From: Allium sativum
Taxonomy: Eukaryota; Streptophyta; Magnoliopsida; Asparagales; Amaryllidaceae
Direction: 5' to 3'
Length of the DNA: 64,000 bases
NCBI GenBank assembly: GCA_030737875.1
Contig: CM060910.1
Span: 616,603,303 to 616,667,302, forward strand
Shown: positions 22,316 through 34,949 of the stretch, in pieces
Layout: every line of letters begins with the position of its first letter
Numbering within the stretch: the first letter of the stretch is position 1
Translations under genes and position numbers: made by a program
Notes under the pieces: model-generated
Database searches by the model: none
Told to the model about the DNA's origin: nothing
Seen by the model: the letters and a program-made list of their open reading frames with translations, nothing else

Positions 22316-24865
22316 TAATTATCAATAGCTTTGTTAAAAATATGATTTTCAATATAAACCGCGTGAAACAGATTGCGTTGGAATCACGGTGAAGAACACT
22401 ATGCGATGGAACTGACTGGAAGCAAAACAGAATTAAAACCATCGTCTACTAAAGAATGGCGGAGTGGAACCCAAGGTGAGAACACGTTCTCACTCAATTA
22501 CTGTACAATTAAATATATACTAGGATGTTGAAGGGGCTTAGTAGCCCCGGACACGATCTATTTGTAAAACCATGGCTGTTTGTTTGGATTGTATTGGAAA
22601 AATTGAACGAATTGTGTAAATGAATTGTACTGTGCTTCTGTGATTGATTGGATTGGTTGTGTACGAAGCAAGCTAGTATAAGGAGAGGGGTAATGCTAGA
22701 CATTACTCTGGTTCTAATATCACATCGTTATAATGCCGAAATTTTCTGAAACAAAATGTATTCAATAAAAATATAATTTTTATTGAATGTATGAACTATA
22801 TAAAATAGTCAATTGTTAAAATAAACATTTTACCGTTAAAAATATAAATTTTAACATATATATGAACGACATAAAATTTTCCTGAAATGAAAATAAATAT
22901 TCATTAACAAACCGGACGATCTGTTTATGTACACCCTTTTAACAGATAGGGATTGAGACGATAAATTTTACACATTGCCCAACTGCACAAATAATATTCA
23001 GTATTTGTTGGTTGAAACCCCACACGGGTATTGTGATGATATTTGGCATACACTAATCCCAATTGTTTACTTGTATGTCAATCAATTGGTTGACGACTGT
23101 TGCAAGCGTTAATTATTTATATTTAATGCTTATGTAGTTGTACAATGCACTCTAGATGATGGTTGATTGTGTATCATTATTATTGCGTACATATATTTTA
23201 TGAAATCCATATAACTAACATTATATGGTAATTGATTGGGTCTGATTCCAAGTCAGAAAGAACAAATATTTTAAAACAACGAATATTTTAAAATAATATC
23301 CAGTAAAGAATTAAAATGTGAATTTGATGTCCGATTTGGATGGAAACGAAAATACTGAAATATATGAAGCTATATTGACTAGATATGCGCCATTTTAACG
23401 CGAACGATATTTATATCAATTTTATTCACGTTAATAATGAATATCGAAAAGGAAATTATTTTAAAATCTGATATTTTGAAAATATTATCATTTAAATATT
23501 ATAATGATAAGGAGTATTCAATTTTAACTTAAAATTGAAATGGATGTGGGAATCATTTTTTAAAACGAATTTATAAAATACGTTTTGAACGAAATATATT
23601 ATATATATGGCTTGAATAGAACGTGTCGCGCTGCGACCGTTCTCGAATTTTCGACCATTGACTTCGAATTGACATTACGGGAGATCCGAAGTCAGATTCT
23701 TCTAAATCTGGAACCATTGGGTTTGTATCGAAAAGAGCTTTCCAATGAATATGAAATCTAATGGTTGGATTTAGAATCATGTCCAAATCAAATTCGGAAA
23801 AGTTCGCTATAGATGCAGTTCGGTGGTCGTTATTGGAAACCGACTGTATGGGCCTTGATAAAATTATTAAAAATATCAATAATTTGTGTAAAATCATAGT
23901 AAATGATTTGGAAAGAGTTAGGATGAAAAATTCCATATTTAAAAAGATAAAAATATTTTTTTATCAAAGTGAACTAGTTATTAACTAGAATGATAATCCA
24001 ATGTTTTTAAATAATTAAATTGGATTTGAGAATGGTTTTAATCTAACCAGAATTTTCCAATGTATGAATTGGAATGGATTTGAATAGAAATAATCTCTGG
24101 AATATTTCGATATTGGATTATGTGATTATACGGATATTGGGGAGGAATTTGGAAGATAGATATATCGTTATTCCCCATACAATATGTGTTGGTTTCAGAA
24201 TTTAATATTGAATATAAGCCGATATAATTTCTGTTTAGAGCCTTGTATTTAATATCAAATTGGATTTTGGGTTTGTCGTGAATGGTGTCTTATATAACAC
24301 TGTTCTTAAACACCGTGTGAAAGGAATAAATCTTTTAATTAAGATTATTAGAATTTCCAATTATATTTAGTAATTGGAATAAAATGGAATGTGAATTGGG
24401 TTTATTGTGAACTATGTTTATTAATGACATTCGTTCTTTAACACGATTAAGAGTTAAATGTGATTTGGAATATATAAATCTTTTATTAAGATTTAATGGA
24501 AATTTTCCAAAGTAAAGTTTTCCAATTTAATAAATAAATTGGAATGGAACGGAATTCGATTTGGTAATAATCGAAGTGAACTTCTGTGGAGGAAGATTGT
24601 TAATATATGTGGAATTTAAAAGGCTATGTTGTTGTTCCATTTATATTATTAGTCGGATACGGAAATTGATATCAATTATATATTGATTTGTTTTCCGTGA
24701 AGATTCCATAGTTAATGGAATATGATTTTGGGTTTATCGTGAACTATGTTTTAAATGACATTGGTTCTTTAACTCAGTTAAAGACAGGATTACATGTCTA
24801 ATATTGTATTTTGAACTGTATTGTGATCTCTGCTAAACATATACCTGTTTGGTGGCGGAGAATTT

Positions 24866-24870
24866 ATTCT
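24866..24870. other. Target-site duplication of W, left
   Basis: ATTCT, identical to 30199-30203; joining the sides restores the Z motif GGAGAATTTATTCTCTTG seen intact at 31107-31124. Confidence 0.95.
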
Positions 24871-26500
24871 TGTAACGACCCGGAAAATCTGAACCAATTT
24901 AAAAATTTTAAATTGGCTAAAATAGTGGATTTTAAATATTTAAAATAAATATTTTAAATAATAGCAATGAAAAGTGAGTTTGAATCGACGTTTGAAAACG
25001 AATATAATTAATTCTAATTATAAACAAGGCCTGAAAAGGCGCTGAAGTTTCAAAAATTGAATTCAAACTTTGTCGGACTGTACCGGGTGCAAAACAAAAC
25101 GGATTTGAGTGAAACCAAAAATATTTAAATCTGCTAGTGAATACCTTTCTAACGAATCTAAAAAATCGAAGTTTTAGAGCGGGATGCAAAAGTTATGGCC
25201 AAATGATGTTTCTAAAAGGTCGCTATGGAGTTTATATAGCCCCTGAAAATGGCCATTTTTCAAACGACCTCGTAATTCGACGAAACCACTTTTGTTGGAT
25301 CCGGGATGTGAAGTTATTGCTAGGTTTCAAATTTCATAATTTTTGAAGCTAGTATGTGAGCGTGGCAAAGGAAAATGTGTTTTGGTCAATTATAGTTAAA
25401 TTGGATCGACCAGAAATGGGCCTTTTTGCAAACGGTCTCAGAATTCGTCGAAACTAGTTTTGTTGGGACCGTATCGTCAAAACATAGCTAGATTTATTTT
25501 TCTGGAATTTTTTGAATCAGTTTGTGGCCCTGGCAAATTGAAATGTACGTTCAAATCGAATATTGAATGTTATATATTTTAAATTGAATGAAAATTGACT
25601 GAAACAGTCGAATGGGCCTACGAAACATATCCCATTGTGTTCGGAATGGGGGTAAAATGCTAGGGACGACAGTGGTTCGGTTTGGATTGGAGGTCGTGTC
25701 AGAAAACCCCTTTTTAAAACCATCGGCCAATAGAATTATTTCTTTATAATTTAAAAATACAAATAAAATCAAAAAACCCTCGCCGCTCTCCAGTCATCGA
25801 CGGAAGTCATTTTCGCCGCTTCCCAAGCGATTTTTGGCCACCACGCTCATCTTCAGCTCCACCCCCAGTTGAACTTTTTGAAGAGCATCCTCCACTCTTC
25901 AAATCCATACCTTCCTCGCCCCCTATCGCCTCGTCCACCTCGAGAATCGCGCCAGGGAAGAGTCGTCGAACATCACCGTCGATCTCCCGCCTCCGACAAC
26001 CGAACTGGTCGTGCCTACCACCGATCTGAGCACCATTCGTAGCTCTTCGACGCGGCAGCACCTGATCGAGACAACACTTCGTGGATCGAGCGAAAATTCA
26101 AAACCTAGTTTTGAACATCAAAACGAGGTATACGGCTATGTTAATTTTCAATAGTTTTAATACCTTTAAACCGTTGCAAACTTTGAAAAATCACATCTTT
26201 TTCGTTTCTTGACGAAATTCAGTGAAACAAGAGACAGTGGACTCATGTGGACGTCTTCTACCTGTTAGAAGAGACCGCATATTTTTCTGAGCCTTCTGCT
26301 ATTTTTGGTGGAGTGGAACCCAATGTGAGATTTCTAATTTATAAACGATATGGAAAACGACGATGTATAAATTATATAGTCGATGTATGAGTTATATAAG
26401 CGTTGTACACCTCTTGTATAAGCGTTGTATAAGTTGTACGTTCAATATATAAGTTGTATATGCGCTGTAAAAATTATATATGTGTTGAAATAGAAGTGAA

Positions 26501-26503
26501 ATG

Positions 26504-26544
<41 letters not shown>
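26501..26544. repeat. (TA)n microsatellite in W
   Basis: Over 20 TA repeats; similar shorter tracts occur at 29448-29466, 44582-44600 and 49298-49322 in related LTRs. Confidence 0.9.
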
Positions 26545-26545
<1 letters not shown>

Positions 26546-26929
26546 GCCCCTCGTCCACAAACCATGGACGATATTTATTGGTTGTGATTGGTGTGAAAAT
26601 TGATTGATAGCGAATGGTTGATTGGAATTGTTTGTGGTTGATATTGATTGATTGTGGTTGAAAAATACCCGTTTGTGGTTGAGAAATATTTGGTTGAAAC
26701 CACATAGGATTAGTTTGTGGAAATGAAATAAATATACATGCCGCCTGCATGTGAACTAGATGCATGAATCCCCATTATCAAAAACCGCGAGGTTTTAAGG
26801 TAGAGCGAGGAGCCGTACTAGGGACGGTCCCGGTTTTAACTACCCTGCTGTTATGCTGCCGAAATTTTGAATAATATTCATGTGTTTGAATTATTTTCAT
26901 TTGTTGAAACTATATTTATCCGTTGAATA

Positions 26930-27570
26930 GAAAACCTTCATGTGTTGAATTGAAACTCATTCGTTGAATAGAAATTCATGTGTTGAATGGTATCCGTGTT
27001 TTAAATATAAAAATCACATTTTTACTCTATATATATAAACTATAGAAAACCTTCATGTGTTGAATCGATATTCATTCGTTGAATTGAAATTCATGTGTTG
27101 AATGGTATTCGTGTTTTAAATATAAAAATCACCTTTTTATCTATATATATAAACTATAGAAAACCTTCATGTGTTGAATCGATATTCATTCGTTGAATTG
27201 AAATTCATGTGTTGAATGGTATTCGTGTTTTAAATATAAAAATCACCTTTTTATCTATATATATAAACTATAGAAAACCTTCATGTGTTGAATCGATATT
27301 CATTCGTTGAATTGAAATTCATGTGTTGAATGGTATTCGTGTTTTAAATATAAAAATCACCTTTTATCTATATATATAAACTATAGAAAACCTTCATGTG
27401 TTGAATCGATATTCATTCGTTGAATTGAAATTCATGTGTTGAATGGTATTCGTGTTTTAAATATAAAAATCACCTTTTTATTTATATATATAAACTATAG
27501 AAAACCTTCATGTGTTGAATCGATATTCATTCGTTGAATTGAAATTCATGTGTTGAATGGCATTCATATT
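26930..27570 (+). repeat. 114-bp tandem array in W
   Basis: Six copies starting with CCTTCATGTGTTGAAT at about 26941, 27056, 27170, 27284, 27397 and 27511 (spacing 113-115 bp). The middle copies are almost identical, indicating recent amplification. It is absent from Z and Y. Confidence 0.95.
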
Positions 27571-27893
27571 TTGAAAGAAATTGTTTTATAATAAAAATCC
27601 CATTTTTATCATCAATATGAGATATTTAAAATAATCTTGTTTTGAAATAAATTGTTTTATAATAAAAATCCTATTTTTATCATGTATATTAACTATATAA
27701 AATAGTAGAGTTTTGAAATAAATTGTTGTACAATAAAAATCACATTTTTATTATATACATGAATTGTTAAAAATAGTGAAGTGTTGAAATAGAAGACAGT
27801 TAGATAAAAATATAATTTTTATCAAATGTATGAAAAGAATATAGCTTTGAAATCGAAGAATCGATATATATATATATATAGAATTAAAATATA

Positions 27894-28345
27894 TCGAATA
27901 ACGAAGCTGCAGTTCGTATTTTGAAACCGTGTTTTCAAATGATTAGTGCGGGAGATCCGACCATCGGATTTTCCCGAAATCGCAACCGTTGGGTTCGCTT
28001 TGGAAATATTTTTCCAACGGCACCGACTTTGTAAAGATCCAACGATTGGATTGTCTGGAATTTTTAATTCAAATCTGAAAAAAAACAGCACCAGAATCGA
28101 TTATATTTATATAAATATAAATATAATTATATTTAATCGAATAACGACACTGTAGTTCGTATTTTGAAATCGAAATTTCAAACGATTGTACCGGGAGATC
28201 CGACCGTCGGATTTTCCCGAACTGGAACCGTAGAATTCGTTTTGAAAAGATCTTTCTAATGATGTAAATTTTGTGAAGATCCAACGGTTAGATTTTTCAG
28301 ATATGTGTAAATCAAATCTGAAGAAAAACAGCGCTATTGCCGCGT
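27894..28345 (+). repeat. 243-bp tandem duplication in W
   Basis: Two diverged copies starting TCGAATAACGA at 27894 and 28137. Each contains GGGAGATCCGACC, an AACCGT motif, and a later GATCCAACG motif. Single versions occur in Z0 (about 730), Z1 (about 23680), Z2 (about 49400) and, reversed, in Y (about 15900-16000). Confidence 0.85.
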
Positions 28346-30198
28346 TATAGCCCGAAGCGTCATTTTGAATAGATTGGCTATTTTAAAATAAATAAACATA
28401 GCGATAAATCGTTATAAAATATTATAAACGATATGGATGTGAAATTTAGAAACTAACTGAAGGTTGGCTAAGTCGAATGGTTTCTTGGGTATTGATCTGA
28501 TGTTGGTTTCGGCCTTCGGGGTTAATATTTGGGAAATCGTTCTCTTACTGATTGACGGTTAGTGACTAATGAATTGAAATGATGCGTAGTAGTGTTTGTG
28601 TAGCACTTGTTTATTATTTACGCGAGTTGCTCAGAAAGACCAGGTTTATCCCATTCTAAATAACTGAATCGACGATAAGAAATCGAAGATGAAGACGGTG
28701 GTCGAAGACCGGAGATCTTCACCTCGTTTGGATGGTAACCGAGGTCTTGATTGGGAGGCATCCCGAAATATGGATAATGAGTGGTGATCGTCCAGACATG
28801 CGTGGTGATCGATGGGTTTGCGAGGTATATAGTGCCTCCGGTTTCGTTCAGACCCAGAACGGACTTGCAAATAGACAGTGTGTCTGACAATGTAATTCAT
28901 TCTTTGTGATTGATAGCCATCAGTTGCATGGTGTGAATTGCCTGTGTGGCATGCTAAGATGCAATGATCAGAACTTCTGTTGAAAAGCAAAGTCTTGTGG
29001 TGATGATCAAAGCACCACCTGTGTGGCGTTGCTTTGTGTATAACGTGAATTCGCGAACCTCACACCCTGGTATGAACCAGAAATTGGAGAAAGGATCTCA
29101 GGGGGGGGGGGGCGTGCGTTTTCTTTCTAGCTAGAAGTGGCGTCAGTGGTTTTACACGCCCTGACGAGTTTGACTTATTTGGTTGTTACTGTTGCGAGGC
29201 GCCTCGGTTAGATCGGACGATCCGGGTCCGATGGAGTCATTCGTTAGCTCATTGACGCCCCATAGGGCGGAGAAACGCATTGTTCAGGCATTATAATCCA
29301 CTTCGTTGGCCCTGACGATCCAAGGTACGGTTGCGGCTGTGCCCGAGACACGGGCTAGGGCGTCTCGAATTCGATAAGGACTATCTTTTGCCTTGGTTTA
29401 GGACGGAAATCCAATTTCCAAATACGACACCGTGCGGTTTTGGTTGTATATATATATATATATATATGGCGACATGATATATGGTACCCATGCCGTCTAT
29501 GATTGATAGTTATGATTGAAATTGTTTTTGAAACATATAAACACTAGTAATAATATCAAATGCTTTTGTTTTATTCGTATCAAACATATTTTGGCCATTA
29601 TAAGGTAAAACTCTATCCTCCGGTTTGCGTTGCATTGTGTGATGGGAACTTAGTCTTATAATGGCTTCATTTTTGATAAAAAGCGTTGCGATGTTAAAAG
29701 AATTATTTTTTTTGAAGCACTGGATATCCGATGGAGTAAACCCGTTCCACGAAACTGGCGTGGTCCTGTGATTAGCCATATTTTGAATGTATTGAGTAGA
29801 TTTCTCTTACCAGTCCCATGACTGACTCGTAGTTTGTTTCACTTTCAAACTCGGGTGCCCCTTTTCCTACACGGGCAGCCTTGTATTCAGGTTTTAGCTG
29901 GCTTTCTCTGGATAGCTGGAGCTGAAGATGGACTCTATCATTTATCTCTTTTTATGCTGTTCAGCTCCTATTGTACATTATGTTTGTTTTCCGCTGTAGA
30001 CATTTATGTATAGCTGAACTGTATTTGTACTAAGTAAGATCCTGTATACTGTGTAACTCTGATGTTTATGTTTATGCAGTGTATTATTTGTTCATTATCT
30101 GGTGTATTTATTTAATTCTGTTCTACTGTTATCTGTTTATGTGTTATATTCCAAAGATTACCCATGTCACCGTCTGTACGGGGTTTGGGGTCGTCACA

Positions 30199-30203
30199 AT
30201 TCT
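30199..30203. other. Target-site duplication of W, right
   Basis: ATTCT, matching 24866-24870. Confidence 0.95.
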
Positions 30204-31183
30204 CTTGTTTAACACCCTTCTCTGAGACGTATGAGCTTAGAGGTTATATATCGGTAGAAATCAAAGGTACAGTGTAGATTGTCGATTCGACATAATTGTT
30301 TTCCCAAAGTTAAATAATCATTAATAATGATTTTTGGGAAGATTAAAACTAAATGGAGTTTTAATGAATCTTTAATTAGACTGAAATGTGAATGTGATAA
30401 TTTAAATTATCAAATTTGGGAAATGATCGAGAATGGAGTATCACCAGTTTTGCTCCAAGCAATAGTTAAATATTTAATTAGATTTGAACATGAAATGGTA
30501 ATTAATTTTACCGAAAACATCGTGGTGCTAGATATGGAGTGTTTCCAGTTTTGCTCCATGGGATGAATTGGTTGGGATTGGGAAATAAAACAAATGACTA
30601 CTTCGGTAAGGTTCGCTAATCCCGACTAGTTTGGAAAACCTTAATTTGGTTTAAATTGTGAAAAGAAAATTTGTATAAAAGAATATTATGAATTGGAATG
30701 AGGCGTTTGATGTGTTTTTATAACACTTGATTATTGATTATAAAATACGCGTGTTATTCGGAAAGACTGGGTTTAACCCATTCTGAATAATGAATACAAC
30801 GACTAAAAGTCAACGATGAAGACGGTGGTTGAAGTCCGGAGAACTTCTGATCGTTTGGATAATTACTGATGCCTTGATTGGGCAGTACACCCAAGACAAG
30901 GTAATAAGTGGTGATCGTCCAGACGTACTTGGAGATCGACCGGATATGTGAGGGCCTTTCTCCTGTATTGGACATATGGGACGAGTAATAAGGTGCCTTC
31001 GGCTTCGTTTAGACCCAGAATGGACTTGCAAATGGATGGTGTGTCTGGCATTGGTTCCTTTATACTGTATTCATTGATCTCTGTTAAATATATATTTGTT
31101 TGGTGGCGGAGAATTTATTCTCTTGCTTAACACTCTTCTCTGAGACGTACGAGCTTAGAGGTTATATATTGGTGGAAATCAGT
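30204..31183 (+). repeat. Z LTR1, middle piece
   Basis: Continues Z LTR1 after W. It aligns with Z0 (1880-2730) and Z2 (50600-51220). Ends where the family-A array begins. Confidence 0.88.
31162..31183. other. 22-bp duplicated target flank of the family-A array, left copy
   Basis: A 22-bp stretch starting TTATATATTGG and ending AATCAGT is repeated exactly at 43992-44013. A normal gypsy insertion duplicates only 5 bp. The junction to truncated RT sequence falls at a shared GT (31182-31183). Confidence 0.9.
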
Positions 31184-31201
31184 CGCATTCTTAGGTCTAT
31201 C

Positions 31202-32128
31202 CTAGTCCTGGATTGCTGCAACTTTAGCAGGGTCAACCGCTATACCTTTTCCAGAAACAACATGACCTAAGAACCTCACTTCATCCTTCCAGAAGTGACA
31301 CTTTGAGAACTTGGCCTTAAGCTGATGCTTTTGCAAGATCTCTAACACAACTCTCAAGTGCGTCTTATGTTCTTCCATATTTCTGGAATAAACCAGTATA
31401 TCATCCACGAACACAAGCACGGACTTACTCAACTGATCTCTGAACACTCTATTCATAAGATCCACAAAATACGCTGGCGCGTTAGTCAACCCTAATGGCA
31501 TCACCAACCACTCGAAAAAACCGGACGGTGTCCTAAAAGCAGTCTTTGGCACACTATCCTTAGCCACTCTCAACTGGTGAAATCTCGTTGCCAAATCCAT
31601 CTGAGAAAACACTTTGGCTTCGTGAAGCTGGTCGAACAAGTCATCAATCCTTGGCACCGGATACTTGTTCTTCTTAGTCACCTTCTTCAGCTCACGATAG
31701 TCCACACACAATCTTAACGAGCCATCTGCCTTAGTTGCAAACACGACTGTTGCACCCCACTCGGAAACACTCCTCCGAATGAATCCTTTTCCCAAAAGGT
31801 CACGAACTTGCACCTCTAACTCTCGCTGTTCCCTAGGCGCCATCCGCCTAAGGGGCATAACAATTGGTCTAGCACCTTCGACCAAATCGATCCTAAACTC
31901 GATCTCACGATGCGGCGACATCCCTTTGACCTCGTCAAAGACATCTACATACTCATTAGCGATCAACACTGATGATAGGTCTTCCTGTGGAATCCCAAGC
32001 GAATATAGATAACTCACGAAGACCCCGTCTTCGCGCTTACATCTAATCAACACTTTCGCCCTTCCACATCCCCGACCCTCACCTCTAGCTTCTCGCAATT
32101 CACCCTTCCCGCATATCTCTTGAACCAA
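31202..32128 (-). pseudogene. Copy B reverse transcriptase (C-terminally truncated)
   Basis: 308 aa in a fourth frame. Contains RT motif A (SQMDLAT, but with Arg where A and C have Gly before FHQ), the [12 protein letters not shown] motif, catalytic FVDDILVYS, and FLGHVVS. It ends at a TAG where copy A has TGG, 18 bp before the array boundary. The thumb/connection, RNase H and integrase are absent. Confidence 0.9.
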
Positions 32129-32403
32129 TCCATGCCCAAGATGATCCCATACCCAGCGAAGTTAAGAACAAAGCAATCACACATAAAAGAGCAACCATGA
32201 CTCGATAACACTAGACCATGGCAAATCATGCACAAACTGGACGAACCCCCAACTGGATTAGTCACGATCAATGGTCTATCACAAATCTCGGGTTCCAAAC
32301 TCAAGTGACACAGAAGCTCATTGCAGATGAATGAATGTGATGCTCCAGTATCAAACAAAACTCGAACTGAAACACCATTAACAGAAAAAGTACCTTGCAC
32401 CAC
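32047..32403 (-). pseudogene. Copy B aspartic protease
   Basis: 118 aa in a third frame: active-site [10 protein letters not shown] near residues 17-26 and the C-terminal GIILGMDW region are present. The catalytic triplet is intact. A 1-bp deletion near 32056 separates it from RT. This domain would cleave the Gag-Pol polyprotein. Confidence 0.88.
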
Positions 32404-32649
32404 GACACCTTTCCCTTTTCCTCTGCAGTAGGAGCTCTTGAAGAAGATGGAACGGCTTCTAAAGCATATGCCTTCACAATCTGTTTGCCCTTAGCTGATT
32501 CTGGACAATCTTTCTTCTCATGCCCAGGCTTTCCACACTTGAAGCACTTCTTCTCAGCTTTGGGATTCTTGCACTCATTTGAATAATGACCCTTCTGTTG
32601 GAAGTTAAAGCAAACCACCTCACTCTTGGGTTTCTTTTGGCCATCCTTT
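32301..32649 (-). pseudogene. Copy B nucleocapsid knuckles
   Basis: Second frame of copy B. Knuckle 1 reads CFNF...H...C, so its second Cys is replaced by Phe. Knuckle 2 (CFKCGKPGHEKKDC) has all four zinc ligands. The frame is lost again near 32408, just before the protease. Zinc knuckles bind the element RNA during packaging. Confidence 0.85.
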
Positions 32650-33429
32650 CTGTTGTTGCTGCTTCCTCTTTTTATTATTACCACCCTGCTGTGGTTTCTG
32701 AGCTTCCTTGGTTGCAGCGACAACATTTGCTTCCTTGGGAAACAAGCTCTCGTGGCAAATAGCTTTTTCCACAATGTTTTCAAATGAATCATCAAGATGG
32801 TCCACAAGTGGTTTTCCAATATGAGCATCCAAACCCAAGACAAACTTCTCGTTCTTTTGATAGGGCGTATCAATGTATGAACGAGCATATCTGGACAAAG
32901 CCTCAAAATCAGAAATGTAGTCAAGAACTGATCTGCCATTCTGCTTCAACTCTACGAACTTCTTGAACAGAACGGACTTCTGACCAGTGGAGATAAACTT
33001 TGCTTCAAACTTAGCTTGGAATTGCTCCCATGAAATATCCTCTTCCGGAGTCTCGAGTATAACAGAATTACACCATTCCATGGCTCTACTCTGAAGCTGC
33101 CTTGATGCAAGCTTTCTCTTCATTGCATCTTCAATACCCAAGTCTCCAAAGATTCGAACACATGAATCCATCCACCTCTGAACCTCTTCATCTGGTTCAG
33201 TTCCCTTTAATGGTTTCCCTCCTAGAGATATAAAGTCCTTGCACATCTTTGCAAAATCTACTCTAGGAACTCGCACACCTACATCTACCGTAGCCGCCAC
33301 TGGTGCGGGTACCATTCGTATAATTGCTTCTGCCATGTCTTCAAACATGGCCGGGTAATCTGGTTCATCACCATTTCCCTCTCCAATATTAGCTCTCCTA
33401 GCAGCGTGTCTTGATGGTCGTCTACTCAT
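32620..33429 (-). pseudogene. gag: Copy B gag (capsid region), frame open to the first frameshift
   Basis: About 269 codons. It covers the retrotransposon-gag region with the conserved FAKMCKDFISLGG start, a WMDS motif and the long helical segment through KFEAKFIS and [12 protein letters not shown]. Copy A has a stop at the equivalent of codon 84; here the codon is CAG, so B keeps gag intact until the basic linker, where a 5-bp deletion ends the frame. Gag would form the virus-like particle shell in the cytoplasm. Confidence 0.9.
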
Positions 33430-33601
33430 TCTAAATCTGCAATCTAGAATAATTAGCCACTTCCAAGAAAAACTGCTAAAGAGATACAACCGCTACTACT
33501 ATATATGTTAATATATATAGTAAACATCCTACTGAAATATACAAATACGTCCCTCATACGCAATTACGTCTTTTGAACTTTGGCCAAAATCGTTGACCAG
33601 A

Positions 33602-33613
33602 GCTCTGATACCA
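33602..33613 (-). other. Primer-binding site, copy B
   Basis: TGGTATCAGAGC on the minus strand, two bases inside LTR_B; matches initiator Met tRNA. Confidence 0.92.
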
Positions 33614-34949
33614 AATGTGACGACCGCCCATAACCCCCGCACTAAACAAGTGGAATAATGCGCCGAAAGGTGTGCTAGGCTACTATGGACGATCATCAGA
33701 GTAGGTAAACACATCGAAACCTGTCGTAGAACTCACAGCGCAAGGATGAAATATAATAGAACATATACAATAGGTAATAGTAATGAGGTATCATATAGCA
33801 AACTTTTGAAACTTTCTCAACATCCAGAAAGGTTATCCAACTGATATCAAAGTTTGTACATAAGGCCTCACTATAACTCTCAAGCAACTCAAACAGCGGA
33901 AACAGGAATACTAGATAGTAATAAAACTGGTACGCTAGCCTCCTGCTCGTCTTCGCTCAGCTTCCCCATCTCACTAAGCTCCATTACCTGCAACCTGCTA
34001 CTTAGTCTGCCCATCCAAAACCGGATGAACAACCCAAGGTAATAAGAGGAGACATAAAACCTTGAGTCAGACAATAGTCTTAGTGAGCGATAAAACAGCT
34101 AACAAACTTCAACAAGAAAGTGTATGAGAATGGGTAAATGAACAACTTATCTACCCACAACACCAGAGAAGAACTCAACCTTATCTTCCCCATATCAGAC
34201 AGTGATAGCCTTTACACCAAGCATTTCAACCATTAATCCATAGAAACCAGAACAACCATTTGTTCATGGAAAACATAAACAACCAACAATAGCAATCATG
34301 GCATCGAGATTATATATATATCTCCCGCAAATCATCCTAGTCAAATTCAACATCCCTCGAATACAAGCCCCAGAGGCCGAAACCAATATCAGACAAGCAC
34401 TCAAGGAACATCTACTTCGATGTTGGATAACCCACGTGAGATGGCACAAGCAAAACATCCAGCATACATGACAAACTCTGGCTATCACCGCCAATCCTGC
34501 TTCGAAACCATCATTATCATATGACGGCCAACCTTGCCATATGTCAAGGGCTAATGGTAACCCCAGTTCTAGCATGAACTCCATATGTCCAACCTGACAA
34601 TGTCCAACCTTGACACTAGGCCTTTCCCCAAGACCCAGGGTACTCGACCAGCAACCTTCTGATCTTTTGGGTGCCCCCATCGTACCCCTGCTTTGAGCCT
34701 GCTAGAACTTACGACAACGATGACCTCTCTGCCTTCGCATCTCTAGTCGTCCAACCTTGACAATATTCCATAGCTCAAGCAACCTTCTCAAGCCACCATT
34801 ATCCATCAACTCACGACCTTTGAGTTGTTACCTCATTCGTTGTTCCACCTTGATCAACGAACACATTCAACACTTCGAACCTTCCCACTTGAACTACTTT
34901 GAAGTTATAACATCACTTGTAGTGTCCGATCAGAAATTCCCACTAGAAA

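Larger units (their letters stand above)
20644..24870 (+). repeat. Z LTR1, proximal piece
   Basis: LTR start TGTAACAGCCTGG. In order: two copies of a motif pair about 165 bp apart (21042 and 21208); TATA box (21471-21478); a GC-rich patch (21660-21860) where a short ORF is open in Z1 but not in the same frame in Z2; an AT-rich short-period array (22015-22315); then long AT-rich sequence matching Z0 and Z2. W interrupts it at 24871. Confidence 0.9.
24871..30198 (+). mobile_element. W: complete solo LTR (5328 bp)
   Basis: TGTAACGACCC at the start and GGGTCGTCACA at the end, flanked by perfect ATTCT duplications; no primer site, interior or second LTR. So this is one intact LTR left after LTR-LTR recombination. 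It is related to Z and Y but a distinct family: shared proximal motif pair (25261 and 25429) and distal block (about 28580-29900), with a private 114-bp array (26930-27570) and a 243-bp duplication (27894-28345). A GC-rich patch at 25780-26100 has short ORFs on both strands, none conserved in Z or Y. The nearest ORFs have no recognisable domains. Confidence 0.93.
31184..33429 (-). pseudogene. gag-pol: Family-A copy B: truncated gag-pol
   Basis: Polyprotein start ATG at 33427-33429, chosen because MSRRPSRHAARR aligns with the start of copy A; upstream residues are leader. Encodes capsid-type gag, two CCHC knuckles, aspartic protease and most of reverse transcriptase, then stops at the broken array end, so the RT end, RNase H and integrase are missing. 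Relative to copy A it has a 5-bp deletion near 32650, 1-bp deletions near 32408 and 32056, and a TGG-to-TAG stop at 31202-31204. The lesions differ from those of A, so the copies decayed independently. Confidence 0.92.

Noticed and set aside
25807..26061. 84-codon ORF with Arg/Gly-rich sequence in W
   Set aside because: Lies antisense in the GC-rich patch after the LTR promoter region; not found in Z or Y; no domain.
24866..30203. W as a complete element with two LTRs
   Set aside because: Only one LTR, no primer site or polypurine tract between the target duplications; fits a solo LTR.
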